NCBI RefSeq assembly: GCF_023347535.1
Contig: NZ_CP094473.1
Coordinates: 2,418,001-2,482,000 of the forward strand
Direction: 5' to 3'
DNA from: Faecalibacterium sp. HTF-F
Lineage (GTDB): Bacteria > Bacillota > Clostridia > Oscillospirales > Ruminococcaceae
Length of the DNA: 64,000 bases
The translations under genes and the position numbers were made by a program. The notes under the pieces are model-generated. The model was not told the DNA's origin. It made no database searches and saw only the letters and a program-made list of their open reading frames with translations. Each line of letters begins with the position of its first letter. The first letter of the stretch is position 1. Positions 16,709 to 25,257 of the stretch are shown here, one piece after another.

Positions 16709-17299
16709 ATGAACGTTTGGCTGCGTCAGCTTGGAACGCTGGAATTCTGGAAAGCATTACTGGACAGCTTTGGCGGCCTTGGCCCCATTGCCCCCATCGT
16801 GCTGGCCATGGTGGAGTCTTTTTTCCCGCCGCTGCCGCTGATCGCCATTGTGGCGCTGAATGTGGCGGCCCACGGCGGCCTGCTGGGCTTTCTGTACAGC
16901 TGGGCCGGTGTGGCACTGGGCGGCTGCATCATGTTCCTGCTCTGGCGGCGGGTAGTCAAGCGCTTCTTCTGGAAGTTCGCCTCCCGCTCCCCCAAGCTGG
17001 AAAAAGCTCAGCAATGGGTGAACCGCTTTGACACCTCGTCGCTGTTCATGCTCACGCTTCTGCCCTTCACGCCAAGCTCCTTTATGCATCTGGCCTTTGG
17101 CATCTCGGACTTTGACGAAAAGCGGTACCTCATCACCATGCTGCTGGGCAAAGGCGTCATGGTGGCCCTGATCGCGCTGTTCGGGCAGTCGCTTGTCAGT
17201 TCCATGAAGAACCCGGTCTATCTGGTGCTGGCCATTCTTTTATGGGCAGGCATGTACTGGGTGAGCAAAAAGTTCTGCAAGAAGCACAATCTGGAATAA
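16709..17299 (+). CDS. VTT-domain (DedA/TVP38-like) membrane protein
   Basis: A 196-residue membrane protein, with ATG 16709 chosen because the extra 13 residues of the longer frame precede the natural amphipathic start. It has about five hydrophobic segments. The VTT/SNARE-associated features are 'MVESFFPPLPLIAIVALNVA' (re-entrant loop with FPPLP) and 'LTLLPFTPSSFMHLAFGIS', matching the conserved F/P...R-P pattern in a degenerate form. Family members are implicated in lipid scrambling or undecaprenyl phosphate recycling. The specific substrate is not inferable. The ribosome site is weak (GGGATGGA). Confidence 0.8.
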   Translation: MNVWLRQLGTLEFWKALLDSFGGLGPIAPIVLAMVESFFPPLPLIAIVALNVAAHGGLLGFLYSWAGVALGGCIMFLLWRRVVKRFFWKFASRSPKLEKAQQWVNRFDTSSLFMLTLLPFTPSSFMHLAFGISDFDEKRYLITMLLGKGVMVALIALFGQSLVSSMKNPVYLVLAILLWAGMYWVSKKFCKKHNLE

Positions 17300-17302
17300 T
17301 AA

Positions 17303-17404
17303 TTTAGAATGCCCTCCGCTTCGCTCTGGGCATATTTAGCGGAACAATATTTTTATAATAGAGCAACAGCAGACAGCCTGCGGGCTGTCTGCTGTTGCAT
17401 TTTC
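17303..17404 (+). repeat. Modular terminator element, copy B
   Basis: The module TTTAGAATGCCCTCCGCTTC...GGGCATATTTAGCGGAA begins just past the VTT stop. A perfect 16-bp hairpin (17363-17398, GCAACAGCAGACAGCC and complement) with ATTTTC ends the transcript. A reverse-oriented partial copy (GCCCAGAGCAAAGCGGAGGG) lies at 17592-17630. Confidence 0.75.
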
Positions 17405-17537
17405 ACAGTAATGGCCCAAAAGGGAAACTCCATCTGTTGCGCTTATTTCCTTCGGAAATGACCGCGCAACCGGAAAATATGCCGCTTGCAACTACGGCCC
17501 CTTCCGTGAAAAAGCAAACCAGCCAAGCCCGCTGACA

Positions 17538-17595
17538 TGATCCCCCTCAAGTAGACAATGTAAATAACCAAATTCTACTTAGGGGGTATTTTATG
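17538..17595 (+). mobile_element. Possible solo end of an IS3-type element
   Basis: TGATCCCCCTCAAGTAGACAATG and TCTACTTAGGGGGTATTTTATG form an inverted repeat. The sequence resembles the left end and leader of IS3-like elements, where GGGGGTATTTT precedes the orfA start. Downstream the expected transposase is replaced by a copy of the intergenic repeat, so only an end would remain. It could equally be a local hairpin. Confidence 0.3.
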
Positions 17596-17637
17596 CCCAG
17601 AGCAAAGCGGAGGGCATTTAAAATCGTTCACTTCCCC

Positions 17638-17699
17638 TTGACATTCACTTTGTCTGCTGTATAATATGTATGTTATCGAACAGTTCTATTCAAAACTGT
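17638..17699 (+). promoter_or_regulatory. marR promoter and candidate operator
   Basis: TTGACA (17638-17643) and TATAAT (17660-17665) have a 16-bp spacer, a very strong promoter. Downstream at 17680-17699 is ACAGTT-N8-AACTGT, a palindrome of the size MarR dimers bind, placed to give autorepression. Confidence 0.8.
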
Positions 17700-17732
17700 C
17701 CAGTTTCAAACAAATCAAAGGAACCGATCATT

Positions 17733-18215
17733 ATGTGTGACGAAATCAAAATCGATTGCTGCAAACGCACGGACCCGCCCTGGGAAAGCCCGCAGGTCAT
17801 CCCGGCACAGATCCGCCGGGTGGATAACCTGATCTTCCGCAAGATCAACCAGTTTGCCCGCGAAAACGGCGTGGAGCAGGCCACCCCCATGCACGGGTGG
17901 ATCATTGAGTATCTTTACCGCCACCGGGACGCAGCCGTGTTCCAGCGGGACATCGAGCGGGAGTTCTCCATCACCCGCTCCACCGTGACCAACATCCTGC
18001 AATTGATGGAGCGCAAGGGGTATATCGAGCGGCGCAGTGTCCCGCAGGACGCCCGGCTCAAGCAGCTGGTGCTCACCGAAGAGGGCATCCGCTTCCACGA
18101 GAACACGATTCGTTCCTTCCATCAGACCGACGATTATGTGGCAGGGTTGCTGACGGAGGAAGAGAACACCGAGCTGCTGCGGCTGCTGAACAAGCTGCGG
18201 GATGCACTGAAATGA
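17733..18215 (+). CDS. MarR-family transcriptional regulator
   Basis: A 160-residue protein from ATG 17733 (AAAGGAA upstream). The winged helix core is clear: 'HGWIIEYLYRHRDAAVFQRD', recognition helix 'FSITRSTVTNILQLMERKGY', and wing 'IERRSVPQDARLKQLVLTEEG' with the conserved Asp-x-Arg. Helices at both ends form the dimer. The gene is followed, after a MITE-like element, by a two-gene ABC exporter on the same strand, the usual target of such regulators. A palindrome in its own promoter, and ACAATT-N16-AATTGT in the exporter promoter, support direct control. Confidence 0.92.
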   Translation: MCDEIKIDCCKRTDPPWESPQVIPAQIRRVDNLIFRKINQFARENGVEQATPMHGWIIEYLYRHRDAAVFQRDIEREFSITRSTVTNILQLMERKGYIERRSVPQDARLKQLVLTEEGIRFHENTIRSFHQTDDYVAGLLTEEENTELLRLLNKLRDALK

Positions 18216-18384
18216 ACCCTCTCAGGCTCGCTTTGCTCGCCAGCTCCCCCGAAGGGGGAGCTATGTGCACCATAATACAAAGGGTGATGCGTCCAATTCA
18301 AAGCAGGTCGTATCGTTCAGAGCAAAAAAAGCTCCCCCCTTTGGGGGAGCTGGCAAAGCCGACAGGCTTTGCCTGAGAGGGTTT
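18215..18384 (+). repeat. MITE-like inverted-repeat element, copy 2
   Basis: AACCCTCTCAG at 18215 and CTGAGAGGGTT at 18373-18383 are exact terminal inverted repeats. Inside are paired hairpins AGCTCCCCCGAAGGGGGAGCT and AGCTCCCCC-CTTT-GGGGGAGCT, so the whole can fold into one long imperfect palindrome. It overlaps the last base of the marR stop codon. Confidence 0.85.
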
Positions 18385-18443
18385 GTCAACTTGCCTAAAA
18401 TCAGCTTGCTAAATTAGTAATTATGAACATTTCTCGAAACGTC

Positions 18444-18474
18444 TTGACAATTAAAATGTTTTGTATAAAATTGT
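18444..18474 (+). promoter_or_regulatory. Promoter of the ABC exporter operon
   Basis: TTGACA (18444-18449) with an AT-rich TATAAAAT region at 18464-18471 (best -10 TAAAAT, 16-bp spacer). It is overlapped by ACAATT...AATTGT (18447-18452 and 18469-18474), a possible MarR site. Confidence 0.6.
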
Positions 18475-18514
18475 TCTGTACCAAACAAATAAAAAGCAAC
18501 AGGAGGTAACTCAG

Positions 18515-20266
18515 ATGATCAAAAAGTTAGTGTCGCATCTGGGCGAGTATAAACGCGCCGCAGTCCTGACACCGCTCTTTGCCGCTCTGGAAGCCGTGAT
18601 GGATGTGCTTTTGCCCACCATCATGGCCTTCATCATCGATCAGGGCATTGAAAAGGGCGATATGAACGCCATCCTCAAGTACGGCCTGCTCACCTTTCTG
18701 GTGGCTGTGGTCGCGCTGGCGCTGGGCGTTCTGGCCGGCAAATACGCCGCCGAGGCATCCACCGGCTTTGCCGGCAACCTGCGCGATGCCATGTATGAGA
18801 ACATCCAGCATTATTCGTTCTCCAACATTGATAAGTTCTCCACCGCAGGCCTTGTCACCCGCATGACCACCGATGTGACCAACGTGCAGAACGCCTTCCA
18901 GATGATCGAGCGCATGTGCGTGCGCGCCCCGGTGCATCTGGTGTTCGCCCTGTTCATGGCCGTGATGATCGGCGGCCCGCTGTCGCTGATCTTCGTGGTG
19001 GCGGTGGTCTTTCTGGTGGCAGTGCTGGCAGGCATCATGGTGCCCACCTTCCACATCTTTGACCGGGTGTTCAAAAACTACGACGCCCTGAATGCGTCCG
19101 TGCAGGAGAACGTCTCCGCCATCCGCGTGGTGAAGAGCTTCGTGCGCGAGGGCTTTGAGAACGAAAAGTACACCAAGGCCTGCCAGAGCCTGTATGACCA
19201 GTTCGTCAACGCCGAAAGCCGCCTGAGCTTCAACAACCCCGCCATGCTGGTCGCTGTCTACGGCTGCAACCTTGCACTGAGCTGGCTGGGCGCAAAATAT
19301 GTGCTGCACGGTGCCATTACCACCGGCCAGCTGAACGCTCTGTTCGGCTACATCATGAACATCCTCATGGCCCTGATGATGCTCAGCATGGCCTTTGTCA
19401 TGATCTCCATGTCTGCCGCTTCCGCCAAACGTATCGTGGAAGTGCTGGACGAGACCACCGACCTGCCCCCCGCAAAGCAGCCGGTGCAGCAGGTGGCCGA
19501 TGGCAGCATCCAGTTCGACCATGTCACCTTCAAGTATAAGCACGGCAGCGGTCAGCCGGTGCTGAACGACATCAGCTTTACCATCCGGCCCGGCGAGACG
19601 CTGGGCATCATCGGCGGCACCGGCAGCGCAAAATCCAGTCTGGTGCAGCTGATCCCCCGCCTGTACGATGCCGAGAGCGGCACCGTGCGCGTGGGCGGCG
19701 TGGATGTGCGGGACTACAATCTCGATGTGCTGCGCCGCGAGGTATCCATGGTGCTGCAGAAGAACGTGCTGTTCAGCGGCACCATTCTGGACAACCTGCG
19801 CTGGGGCGACGAGAACGCCAGCGAGGAAGAGTGCATCCGTGTGGCAAAGCTGGCCTGCGCGGATGAGTTCATCGAGCGCTTCCCGGACAAATACAATACA
19901 TGGATCGAGCAGGGCGGCTCCAACGTGTCCGGCGGCCAGAAGCAGCGCCTGACCATCGCCCGCGCCCTGCTGCGCAAGTCCAAGGTGCTGATTTTGGACG
20001 ACTCCACCAGCGCCGTGGATACCGCTACCGATGCCAAGATCCGCAAGGCGTTCCGCGAAGAAATTCCCGGCACCACCAAGATCATCATTGCACAGCGTAT
20101 TTCCTCGGTGCAGGACGCTGACCGCATCCTTGTGCTGGACAACGGCCGCATCGATGGTCTGGGCACCCATGAGGAGCTTTTGAAGACCAACGCCATCTAT
20201 CAGGAAGTCTACAGCAGTCAGACACAGGGCAGCGGCGACTTTGACAAACAGGGAGGTGAACAGTAA
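18515..20266 (+). CDS. ABC exporter half-transporter with degenerate nucleotide site
   Basis: A 583-residue protein from ATG 18515 behind AGGAGGTAAC. The N-terminal six-helix exporter domain (about 1-310) includes the coupling region 'FSNIDKFSTAGLVTRMTTDV'. The C-terminal ATPase domain has Walker A 'GGTGSAKSSL' (Ala for the last Gly), signature 'NVSGGQKQR', Walker B 'VLILDDSTSAVD' (Asp replaces the catalytic Glu) and 'IIIAQRISSV' (Gln replaces the switch His). These substitutions mark the non-hydrolysing site of heterodimeric type IV exporters such as TM287/288. Its stop overlaps the start of the partner gene by one base. Probable multidrug or lipid export, under MarR control. Confidence 0.93.
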   Translation: MIKKLVSHLGEYKRAAVLTPLFAALEAVMDVLLPTIMAFIIDQGIEKGDMNAILKYGLLTFLVAVVALALGVLAGKYAAEASTGFAGNLRDAMYENIQHYSFSNIDKFSTAGLVTRMTTDVTNVQNAFQMIERMCVRAPVHLVFALFMAVMIGGPLSLIFVVAVVFLVAVLAGIMVPTFHIFDRVFKNYDALNASVQENVSAIRVVKSFVREGFENEKYTKACQSLYDQFVNAESRLSFNNPAMLVAVYGCNLALSWLGAKYVLHGAITTGQLNALFGYIMNILMALMMLSMAFVMISMSAASAKRIVEVLDETTDLPPAKQPVQQVADGSIQFDHVTFKYKHGSGQPVLNDISFTIRPGETLGIIGGTGSAKSSLVQLIPRLYDAESGTVRVGGVDVRDYNLDVLRREVSMVLQKNVLFSGTILDNLRWGDENASEEECIRVAKLACADEFIERFPDKYNTWIEQGGSNVSGGQKQRLTIARALLRKSKVLILDDSTSAVDTATDAKIRKAFREEIPGTTKIIIAQRISSVQDADRILVLDNGRIDGLGTHEELLKTNAIYQEVYSSQTQGSGDFDKQGGEQ

Positions 20267-22185
20267 TGGCTCAGGCAAAAGAAGTTCGCGGCCCCGGCCC
20301 CCGCATGGGCGGCCCGCGCCCCAAGGTGGAAAACCCGGGCAAGCTGCTGAAGCGCATCATGGATGAGGTATTCCGGCACTATCTGCCCCACTGCATCCTT
20401 GTGCTTGTCTGCATCGTGGTCAGCGCACTGGCAAACGTACAGGCCAGTCTGTTTTTAAAGACTCTGATGGACGATTACATCGTACCCATGACCCAGCAGC
20501 AGGACCCGGATTTTGCCCCGCTGGCTGCGGCTCTGCTGCGGGTAGGCATCATCTACGTCATTGGCATTCTGGCAGCGTGGGGCAACGCCCGCATCATGGT
20601 CAACGTGACACAGGGCACCCTGCGCAACCTGCGCACCCAGCTGTTCACCCACATGGAGAGCCTGCCCATCAAGTATTTTGACCAGCATCCCCATGGCGAC
20701 ATCATGTCCGTGTACACCAACGATGTGGATACCCTGCGCCAGATGCTCAGTCAGAGCATCCCGCAGCTGGTGTCCAGCGCCATTACCATTGTTTCCGTGT
20801 TCTTCAGCATGTGCATGCTCAGCTGGCAGCTGACGATCGTCACCATGCTGATGGTGGCGCTGATGATGTTCTGCTCCAAAAAGATCACCCAGCAGTCCGG
20901 CAAATACTTCATCCAGCAGCAGCGGGATCTGGGCAAGTTGAACGGCTACATCGAAGAAATGATGGAAGGCCAGAAGGTCGTCAAGGTGTTCACCCACGAG
21001 CAGAAGGCGCTGGACGGTTTCCGCCAGCTGAACGACCAGCTGAAGGACAGCGCCAACAAAGCAAACAGCTTTGCCAACATCATGATGCCGGTCAACGCCC
21101 AGCTGGGCAACATCAGCTATGCCGTCTGCGCGCTGGCAGGCGCAGCCATGGCCGTGAGCGGCATGGGCGGCACGACCCTTGGCACAGTGGTGGCTTTCCT
21201 GAGCCTGAATAAGGGCTTCAACATGCCCATCAGTCAGGTGTCCATGCAGGCCAACAGCGTCATCATGGCACTGGCTGGTGCTGAGCGCATCTTCAAGATG
21301 ATGGATGATCCCAGCGAGACGGACGAAGGCTATGTGACCCTTGTCAACGCAAAGTACGACCGCAACGACCAGCTGGTGGAGACGGATGAGCGCACCGGCC
21401 TGTGGGCATGGAAGCACCCCCACCACGATGGCACCACTACCTACCACAAGCTGGCGGGCGACATCACCTTTACGGACGTGGACTTCGGCTATGTGCCGGA
21501 GAAGACCGTTCTGCACGGCATCAACCTCTATGGCCGCCCCGGCCAGAAGATCGCCTTTGTCGGCTCCACCGGTGCGGGCAAGACCACCATCACCAACCTC
21601 ATCAACCGGTTCTACGACATTCAGGACGGCAAGATCCGCTACGACGGCATCAACATCCACAAGATCAAAAAGGCCGATCTGCGCCGTTCGCTGGGCATCG
21701 TGCTGCAGGACACCCACCTGTTCACCGGCACGGTGATGGAGAACATCCGCTACGGCCGGCTGGAGGCTACCGATGAAGAGTGCATTGCCGCTGCCCGCCT
21801 TGCCAACGCCGACAGCTTCATCAAGCGCCTGCCGGAGGGCTACAACACCATGCTTACCGGCGATGGTGCCAACCTTTCGCAGGGACAGCGCCAGCTGCTG
21901 GCCATCGCCCGCGCCGCCGTGGCAGATCCCCCGGTGCTGATCCTGGACGAGGCCACTTCCTCCATCGATACCCGCACCGAAGCGCTGGTGCAGCGCGGCA
22001 TGGACGGCCTGATGTACGGCCGCACCAGCTTTGTCATTGCACACCGCCTGTCCACCGTCCGCAATGCAGACTGCATCGTGGTGCTGGAGCAGGGCCGCAT
22101 CATCGAGCGTGGCAGCCACGACGAGCTGATTGCCAAAAAGGGCAAGTATTACCAGCTCTACACCGGCAATCTGGCCGAGAACTAA
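20266..22185 (+). CDS. ABC exporter half-transporter, catalytic partner
   Basis: A 639-residue protein starting within TAATG at the end of the preceding gene. After a Gly/Pro/Arg-rich cytosolic tail (1-25) comes a six-helix domain (about 35-330), then an ATPase domain with intact Walker A 'GSTGAGKTTI', Walker B 'VLILDEATSSID' and 'FVIAHRLSTV'. Its signature is 'LSQGQRQ' rather than LSGGQ, the complement to the partner's normal signature, as in TM288-like subunits. A 40-residue insert before the ATPase domain ('TDERTGLWAWKHPHHDGTTT') is common in this branch. The two subunits together form one exporter with one hydrolytic site. Confidence 0.94.
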   Translation: MAQAKEVRGPGPRMGGPRPKVENPGKLLKRIMDEVFRHYLPHCILVLVCIVVSALANVQASLFLKTLMDDYIVPMTQQQDPDFAPLAAALLRVGIIYVIGILAAWGNARIMVNVTQGTLRNLRTQLFTHMESLPIKYFDQHPHGDIMSVYTNDVDTLRQMLSQSIPQLVSSAITIVSVFFSMCMLSWQLTIVTMLMVALMMFCSKKITQQSGKYFIQQQRDLGKLNGYIEEMMEGQKVVKVFTHEQKALDGFRQLNDQLKDSANKANSFANIMMPVNAQLGNISYAVCALAGAAMAVSGMGGTTLGTVVAFLSLNKGFNMPISQVSMQANSVIMALAGAERIFKMMDDPSETDEGYVTLVNAKYDRNDQLVETDERTGLWAWKHPHHDGTTTYHKLAGDITFTDVDFGYVPEKTVLHGINLYGRPGQKIAFVGSTGAGKTTITNLINRFYDIQDGKIRYDGINIHKIKKADLRRSLGIVLQDTHLFTGTVMENIRYGRLEATDEECIAAARLANADSFIKRLPEGYNTMLTGDGANLSQGQRQLLAIARAAVADPPVLILDEATSSIDTRTEALVQRGMDGLMYGRTSFVIAHRLSTVRNADCIVVLEQGRIIERGSHDELIAKKGKYYQLYTGNLAEN

Positions 22186-22202
22186 GCTTTTTCTGCCTCC
22201 TC

Positions 22203-22248
22203 AAAGGAGCCGCCGCACCGGCACACCGCCGTGCGGCGGCTCCTTTTT
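22203..22248 (+). terminator. Terminator of the ABC exporter operon
   Basis: AAAGGAGCCGCCGCAC pairs with GTGCGGCGGCTCCTTTTT around a short loop. Confidence 0.9.
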
Positions 22249-22528
22249 GTCCTCTTGAAAACAGCAAAAGCCACGACGCGCATGCACCGTGGCTGAATTT
22301 GACCTATAAACAGGAACGGGGGACGGCATCAAAACCATCCCCCATCGATTGGCGTTTGGTGGGTGTGCCCCTTCCCACATTTCTTTTGGCCCAATGGGCG
22401 TGTAGCAGCACATTCTCTACTTCAAATGCAACTTTATCAAAGTATAGCATGATTCTGTATCGCTGTAAAGTCAGGTGTCGAGCACCTTTTAAAAACAGGA
22501 TACATCCGAAATCATTTTTCACCCGCTC
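22249..22528 (+). other. Intergenic stretch without a supported gene
   Basis: Open frames on the minus strand (for example 22304-22522) have no ribosome site and read like decayed sequence. A GGGGGACGGCATC...CATCCCCC pair forms a weak hairpin at about 22318-22344. I assign no function. Confidence 0.4.
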
Positions 22529-22558
22529 TGGACAATCACCCCCTGTTCGCGGTATACT
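22529..22558 (+). promoter_or_regulatory. Promoter of the LRR/VWA/MoxR operon
   Basis: TGGACA (22529-22534) and TATACT (22553-22558), 18-bp spacer, about 38 bp before the start at 22596. Confidence 0.6.
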
Positions 22559-22595
22559 GAACCTTGAATGAATTGCAGGAAAACGAGGTCAGAAC

Positions 22596-23693
22596 ATGGC
22601 ATATCCGGAGAACATCCTTATATTGGACATCCTGCCCCTTTCGGCAGACACGGCCCGGCTGGTGCGGGTGTACGGCACTGCACCCTGCGTGGTGCTGCCT
22701 ACCGTCCTGCCTGCGCCGGAGGGCGGCAGTTTTGCCGTCACCGAGCTGGGCGGCTACTGCTTCTCGGAAAAGCCCCGCAGCCTGCCTGCGGCAGACAAGA
22801 CCTGCCGCTATACGGTGGAGCCGGACGGCACGGCGCGGCTGACCCGGGCATTCGGGCAGGCGGTGGGCGGCACCTGCCGTCGGTATGACTTCGACTTTGA
22901 CGCCCCGGCTTCCGATGCGGACACGCTGCACCCGGTGTGCGGTAATTTTCTGGAAGAGATTGCCCTGCCGGACAGTTTGCAGGTCATTGGCAGCTGCGCC
23001 TTTTACAACTGCCGCAGCCTGCGCCTGCTCACGGTGGGCAGCGGCAGCCTAACCGTAGGTAGCGATGTGTTTTTGAACTGCTTCGCGCTGGAGACCATCC
23101 GGGTGCAGGCCGCGCCCGGGGACTCCACCGGTCTGTTTGCCCTTGTGAACAACATCACCGAGGCCGTGCGGGCGGAGTTCCGGCCTGCCGGTGCCGCCGC
23201 GCCGCTGGCGGCGCTGTGGTATCCCGCCTACTGGGAGGACATCGAGGAGACCCCCGCCCACATCCTGCTGCACACCTTTTCCGGGCAGGGATACCATTAC
23301 CGGCAGTGTTTTCTCAATAATATATTCCTACCTGCAGAATATGACAGCATTTTCCCGCAGGGCCACGATGCCGACGATGCCAATGTGATGGCAATGCTCT
23401 GCTTTGACCGCCTGCGGTATCCGTGGCAGCTGACCGAAGCCGCCGCCGGGCATTACCGGGCGTTTCTGGCAGCAAACACCGACCGGGTGCTGGCCCGCCT
23501 TTTAAAGGCGCAGGACCTTGACGGCATCCGCGCCCTGCTGGCGCTGGATGTGCTGGACAAAGCCGGTTTTGCGTCCGCCGCCGCCCTTGCCGCCAAGGCA
23601 GAGAACGCCGCTGCCGCCGCCCTGCTGGCAGATGCAGAGCACAAAAAATATGCCCCTCAGCCCAAAAAGCAGCGGTACGATTTTGATTTTTAA
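22596..23693 (+). CDS. Leucine-rich-repeat (BspA-type) cytosolic protein
   Basis: A 365-residue protein with no signal peptide. The centre (about 125-175) has two BspA/LRR_5 units ('IALPDSLQVIGSCAFYNCRS' and 'VGSDVFLNCFALETIRV'). The C-terminal 80 residues are Ala/Leu-rich helices of ankyrin-like spacing ('LARLLKAQDLDGIRALLALD', 'VLDKAGFASAAALAAKAENA') ending in a charged YDFDF. GAGG precedes the ATG. It heads a run with a VWA-domain protein and a MoxR ATPase (93 and 20 bp gaps), so it may be the substrate-recognition partner of that ATPase pair. No function is known to me. Confidence 0.8.
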   Translation: MAYPENILILDILPLSADTARLVRVYGTAPCVVLPTVLPAPEGGSFAVTELGGYCFSEKPRSLPAADKTCRYTVEPDGTARLTRAFGQAVGGTCRRYDFDFDAPASDADTLHPVCGNFLEEIALPDSLQVIGSCAFYNCRSLRLLTVGSGSLTVGSDVFLNCFALETIRVQAAPGDSTGLFALVNNITEAVRAEFRPAGAAAPLAALWYPAYWEDIEETPAHILLHTFSGQGYHYRQCFLNNIFLPAEYDSIFPQGHDADDANVMAMLCFDRLRYPWQLTEAAAGHYRAFLAANTDRVLARLLKAQDLDGIRALLALDVLDKAGFASAAALAAKAENAAAAALLADAEHKKYAPQPKKQRYDFDF

Positions 23694-23698
23694 GGAAG

Positions 23699-23777
23699 CC
23701 CCCTCTCCGTCACGGCTTACGCCGTGCCAGCTCTCCCTTTGGGAGAGCTGCCGAGCGCAGCGAAGCTGAGAGGGTTC
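23699..23777 (+). repeat. MITE-like inverted-repeat element, short copy 3
   Basis: CCCCTCTCCG...CTGAGAGGGTT flank CACGGCTTACGCCGTG and CAGCTCTCCCTTTGGGAGAGCTG. At 79 bp it looks like a one-armed or internally deleted version. It lies inside an operon without an obvious T-run, so transcription may pass through it. Confidence 0.7.
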
Positions 23778-23794
23778 TAAGTGAGGTGACACCT

Positions 23795-25237
23795 TTGCCC
23801 CAAACCATCCAAAAAGAAAAATTTTTCGACCCCCGCAAGCCCTTCCAGTCCCAGCGGCCCGAGACCCACGAGGAATGGCAGGCGCGCATGGGCGGCGAGG
23901 TGCTGGCGGTGGTGCGCAGCGGGCTGTATCTGGACTTCCGGTTTCTGGATATGGCACTCAGCGCCCTGTCCCCTGCCCCGGACGAGCGCTGCCGGGTGCT
24001 GGCTACGGACGGTCAGGCCCTGTTTTATCAGCCCAGCCACCTGCTACGGCTCTATCAGGACAACCCAAAATATCTTAACCGGTTGTATCTGCACACCATA
24101 TTCCACTGTGTATTCCGCCATCTCTGGCTGAAAGGCCGCCGGGAGCCGCAGCTGTGGAGCCTTGCCTGTGATATCGCGGTGGAGAATGTCATCGACAGCC
24201 TGAACCGCACCAGCGTCAAGCGGCCGCTGACCTATGTGCGGCAGAACGCCTACCAGCAGATCACCGCAGAGGAAACCGTGGTGGCAGCCGCGCCGGTGTA
24301 CCGATGGCTCACCCGGCAGACCCCCGGCGTACTGCGGCAGCTGGGGCGGGAGTTCGTGACCGACGACCACCGCCTGTGGCCCAAGGACGCTCCCGACCAG
24401 CCCCAGCAGATGCCCACTCCCCTGCCCCAGAAAACGTGGCAGAAGATCGGGGAGCGGATGCAGACAGAACTGGACCTGCGGGACAAGGAAGCGGGCGACG
24501 GGGCCGATGCTCTGAAGCAGCAGGTGAAGGCCGCCAACCGCAGCCGCCGCAGCTACAGAGACTTCCTGCGCCGGTTCTGCGTGCTGCGGGAGGAAGTCAA
24601 GCTGGACCCGGACGAGTTCGACCTGAACTTCTACACCTACGGCCTTTCGGTGTATGGCAACCTGCCCCTCATCGAGCCGCTGGAAAGCCGGGAGAGCAAA
24701 AAGATCGAGGAGCTGGCCCTTGTCATCGACACCAGCTACTCCACCTCCGGCGAGCTGGTGCGGGCATTCCTTGCCGAGACCTACACCCTGCTGAAAGGGC
24801 GGGAAAACTTTTTCCACCGCATGAACCTGCACCTCATTCAGGCGGACAACGCCATCCGGCAGGATATCCTCATCCACAACGAGGACGAGCTGATCCACGC
24901 CATGAACCATTTTGAGCTGCGGGGCGGCGGCGGAACGGACTTCCGCCCGGCCTTTGAATACGTGAACCAGCTCTGCGCCGAAAAGAAGTTTGCAAATCTG
25001 CGGGGGCTCTTATACTTCACCGACGGCATGGGCACCTACCCCGCCAGGCGCCCGGCCTACGACACCGCTTTCCTGTTTTTGGGGGAGCGGTTCGATGACG
25101 CCAATGTGCCGCCGTGGGCCATGAAGGTGGTTCTGGACGAAGAAGAATTTACCGGTGCAGCAGCCCGCCCGGCCAGTGCTCTTGCAGACGCTCTGGCCGA
25201 AGAGGACGACCTGTACCGTGACCTGAACAACTCCTGA
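23795..25237 (+). CDS. VWA-like protein with degenerate metallopeptidase domain (DUF2201-like)
   Basis: 480 residues from TTG 23795, chosen because GAGGTGA lies 5 bp before it; a GTG at 23786 would sit inside that site. The N-terminal half resembles the metallopeptidase-like domain of DUF2201 proteins, but the expected HExxH is 'HTIFHCVFRH', with Thr in place of the catalytic Glu, so proteolysis is doubtful. The C-terminal half is a VWA fold: MIDAS 'ALVIDTSYSTSG' (Asp-x-Ser-x-Ser), 'GGGGTDFRPAFEYV' (Thr) and 'LLYFTDGMGTYP' (Asp). Such proteins pair with MoxR ATPases as metal-dependent adaptors, and a MoxR gene follows 20 bp later. Confidence 0.88.
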   Translation: MPQTIQKEKFFDPRKPFQSQRPETHEEWQARMGGEVLAVVRSGLYLDFRFLDMALSALSPAPDERCRVLATDGQALFYQPSHLLRLYQDNPKYLNRLYLHTIFHCVFRHLWLKGRREPQLWSLACDIAVENVIDSLNRTSVKRPLTYVRQNAYQQITAEETVVAAAPVYRWLTRQTPGVLRQLGREFVTDDHRLWPKDAPDQPQQMPTPLPQKTWQKIGERMQTELDLRDKEAGDGADALKQQVKAANRSRRSYRDFLRRFCVLREEVKLDPDEFDLNFYTYGLSVYGNLPLIEPLESRESKKIEELALVIDTSYSTSGELVRAFLAETYTLLKGRENFFHRMNLHLIQADNAIRQDILIHNEDELIHAMNHFELRGGGGTDFRPAFEYVNQLCAEKKFANLRGLLYFTDGMGTYPARRPAYDTAFLFLGERFDDANVPPWAMKVVLDEEEFTGAAARPASALADALAEEDDLYRDLNNS

Positions 25238-25257
25238 TAAAGAGGGGAACATCTGTT

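Noticed and set aside
17670..17732. 21-residue extension of the MarR protein
   Set aside because: It would start just after the -10 box and across the palindrome; AAAGGAA precedes the ATG at 17733.
22304..22522. Minus-strand frame of 72 codons
   Set aside because: No ribosome site or recognisable domain, and composition is like surrounding non-coding DNA.
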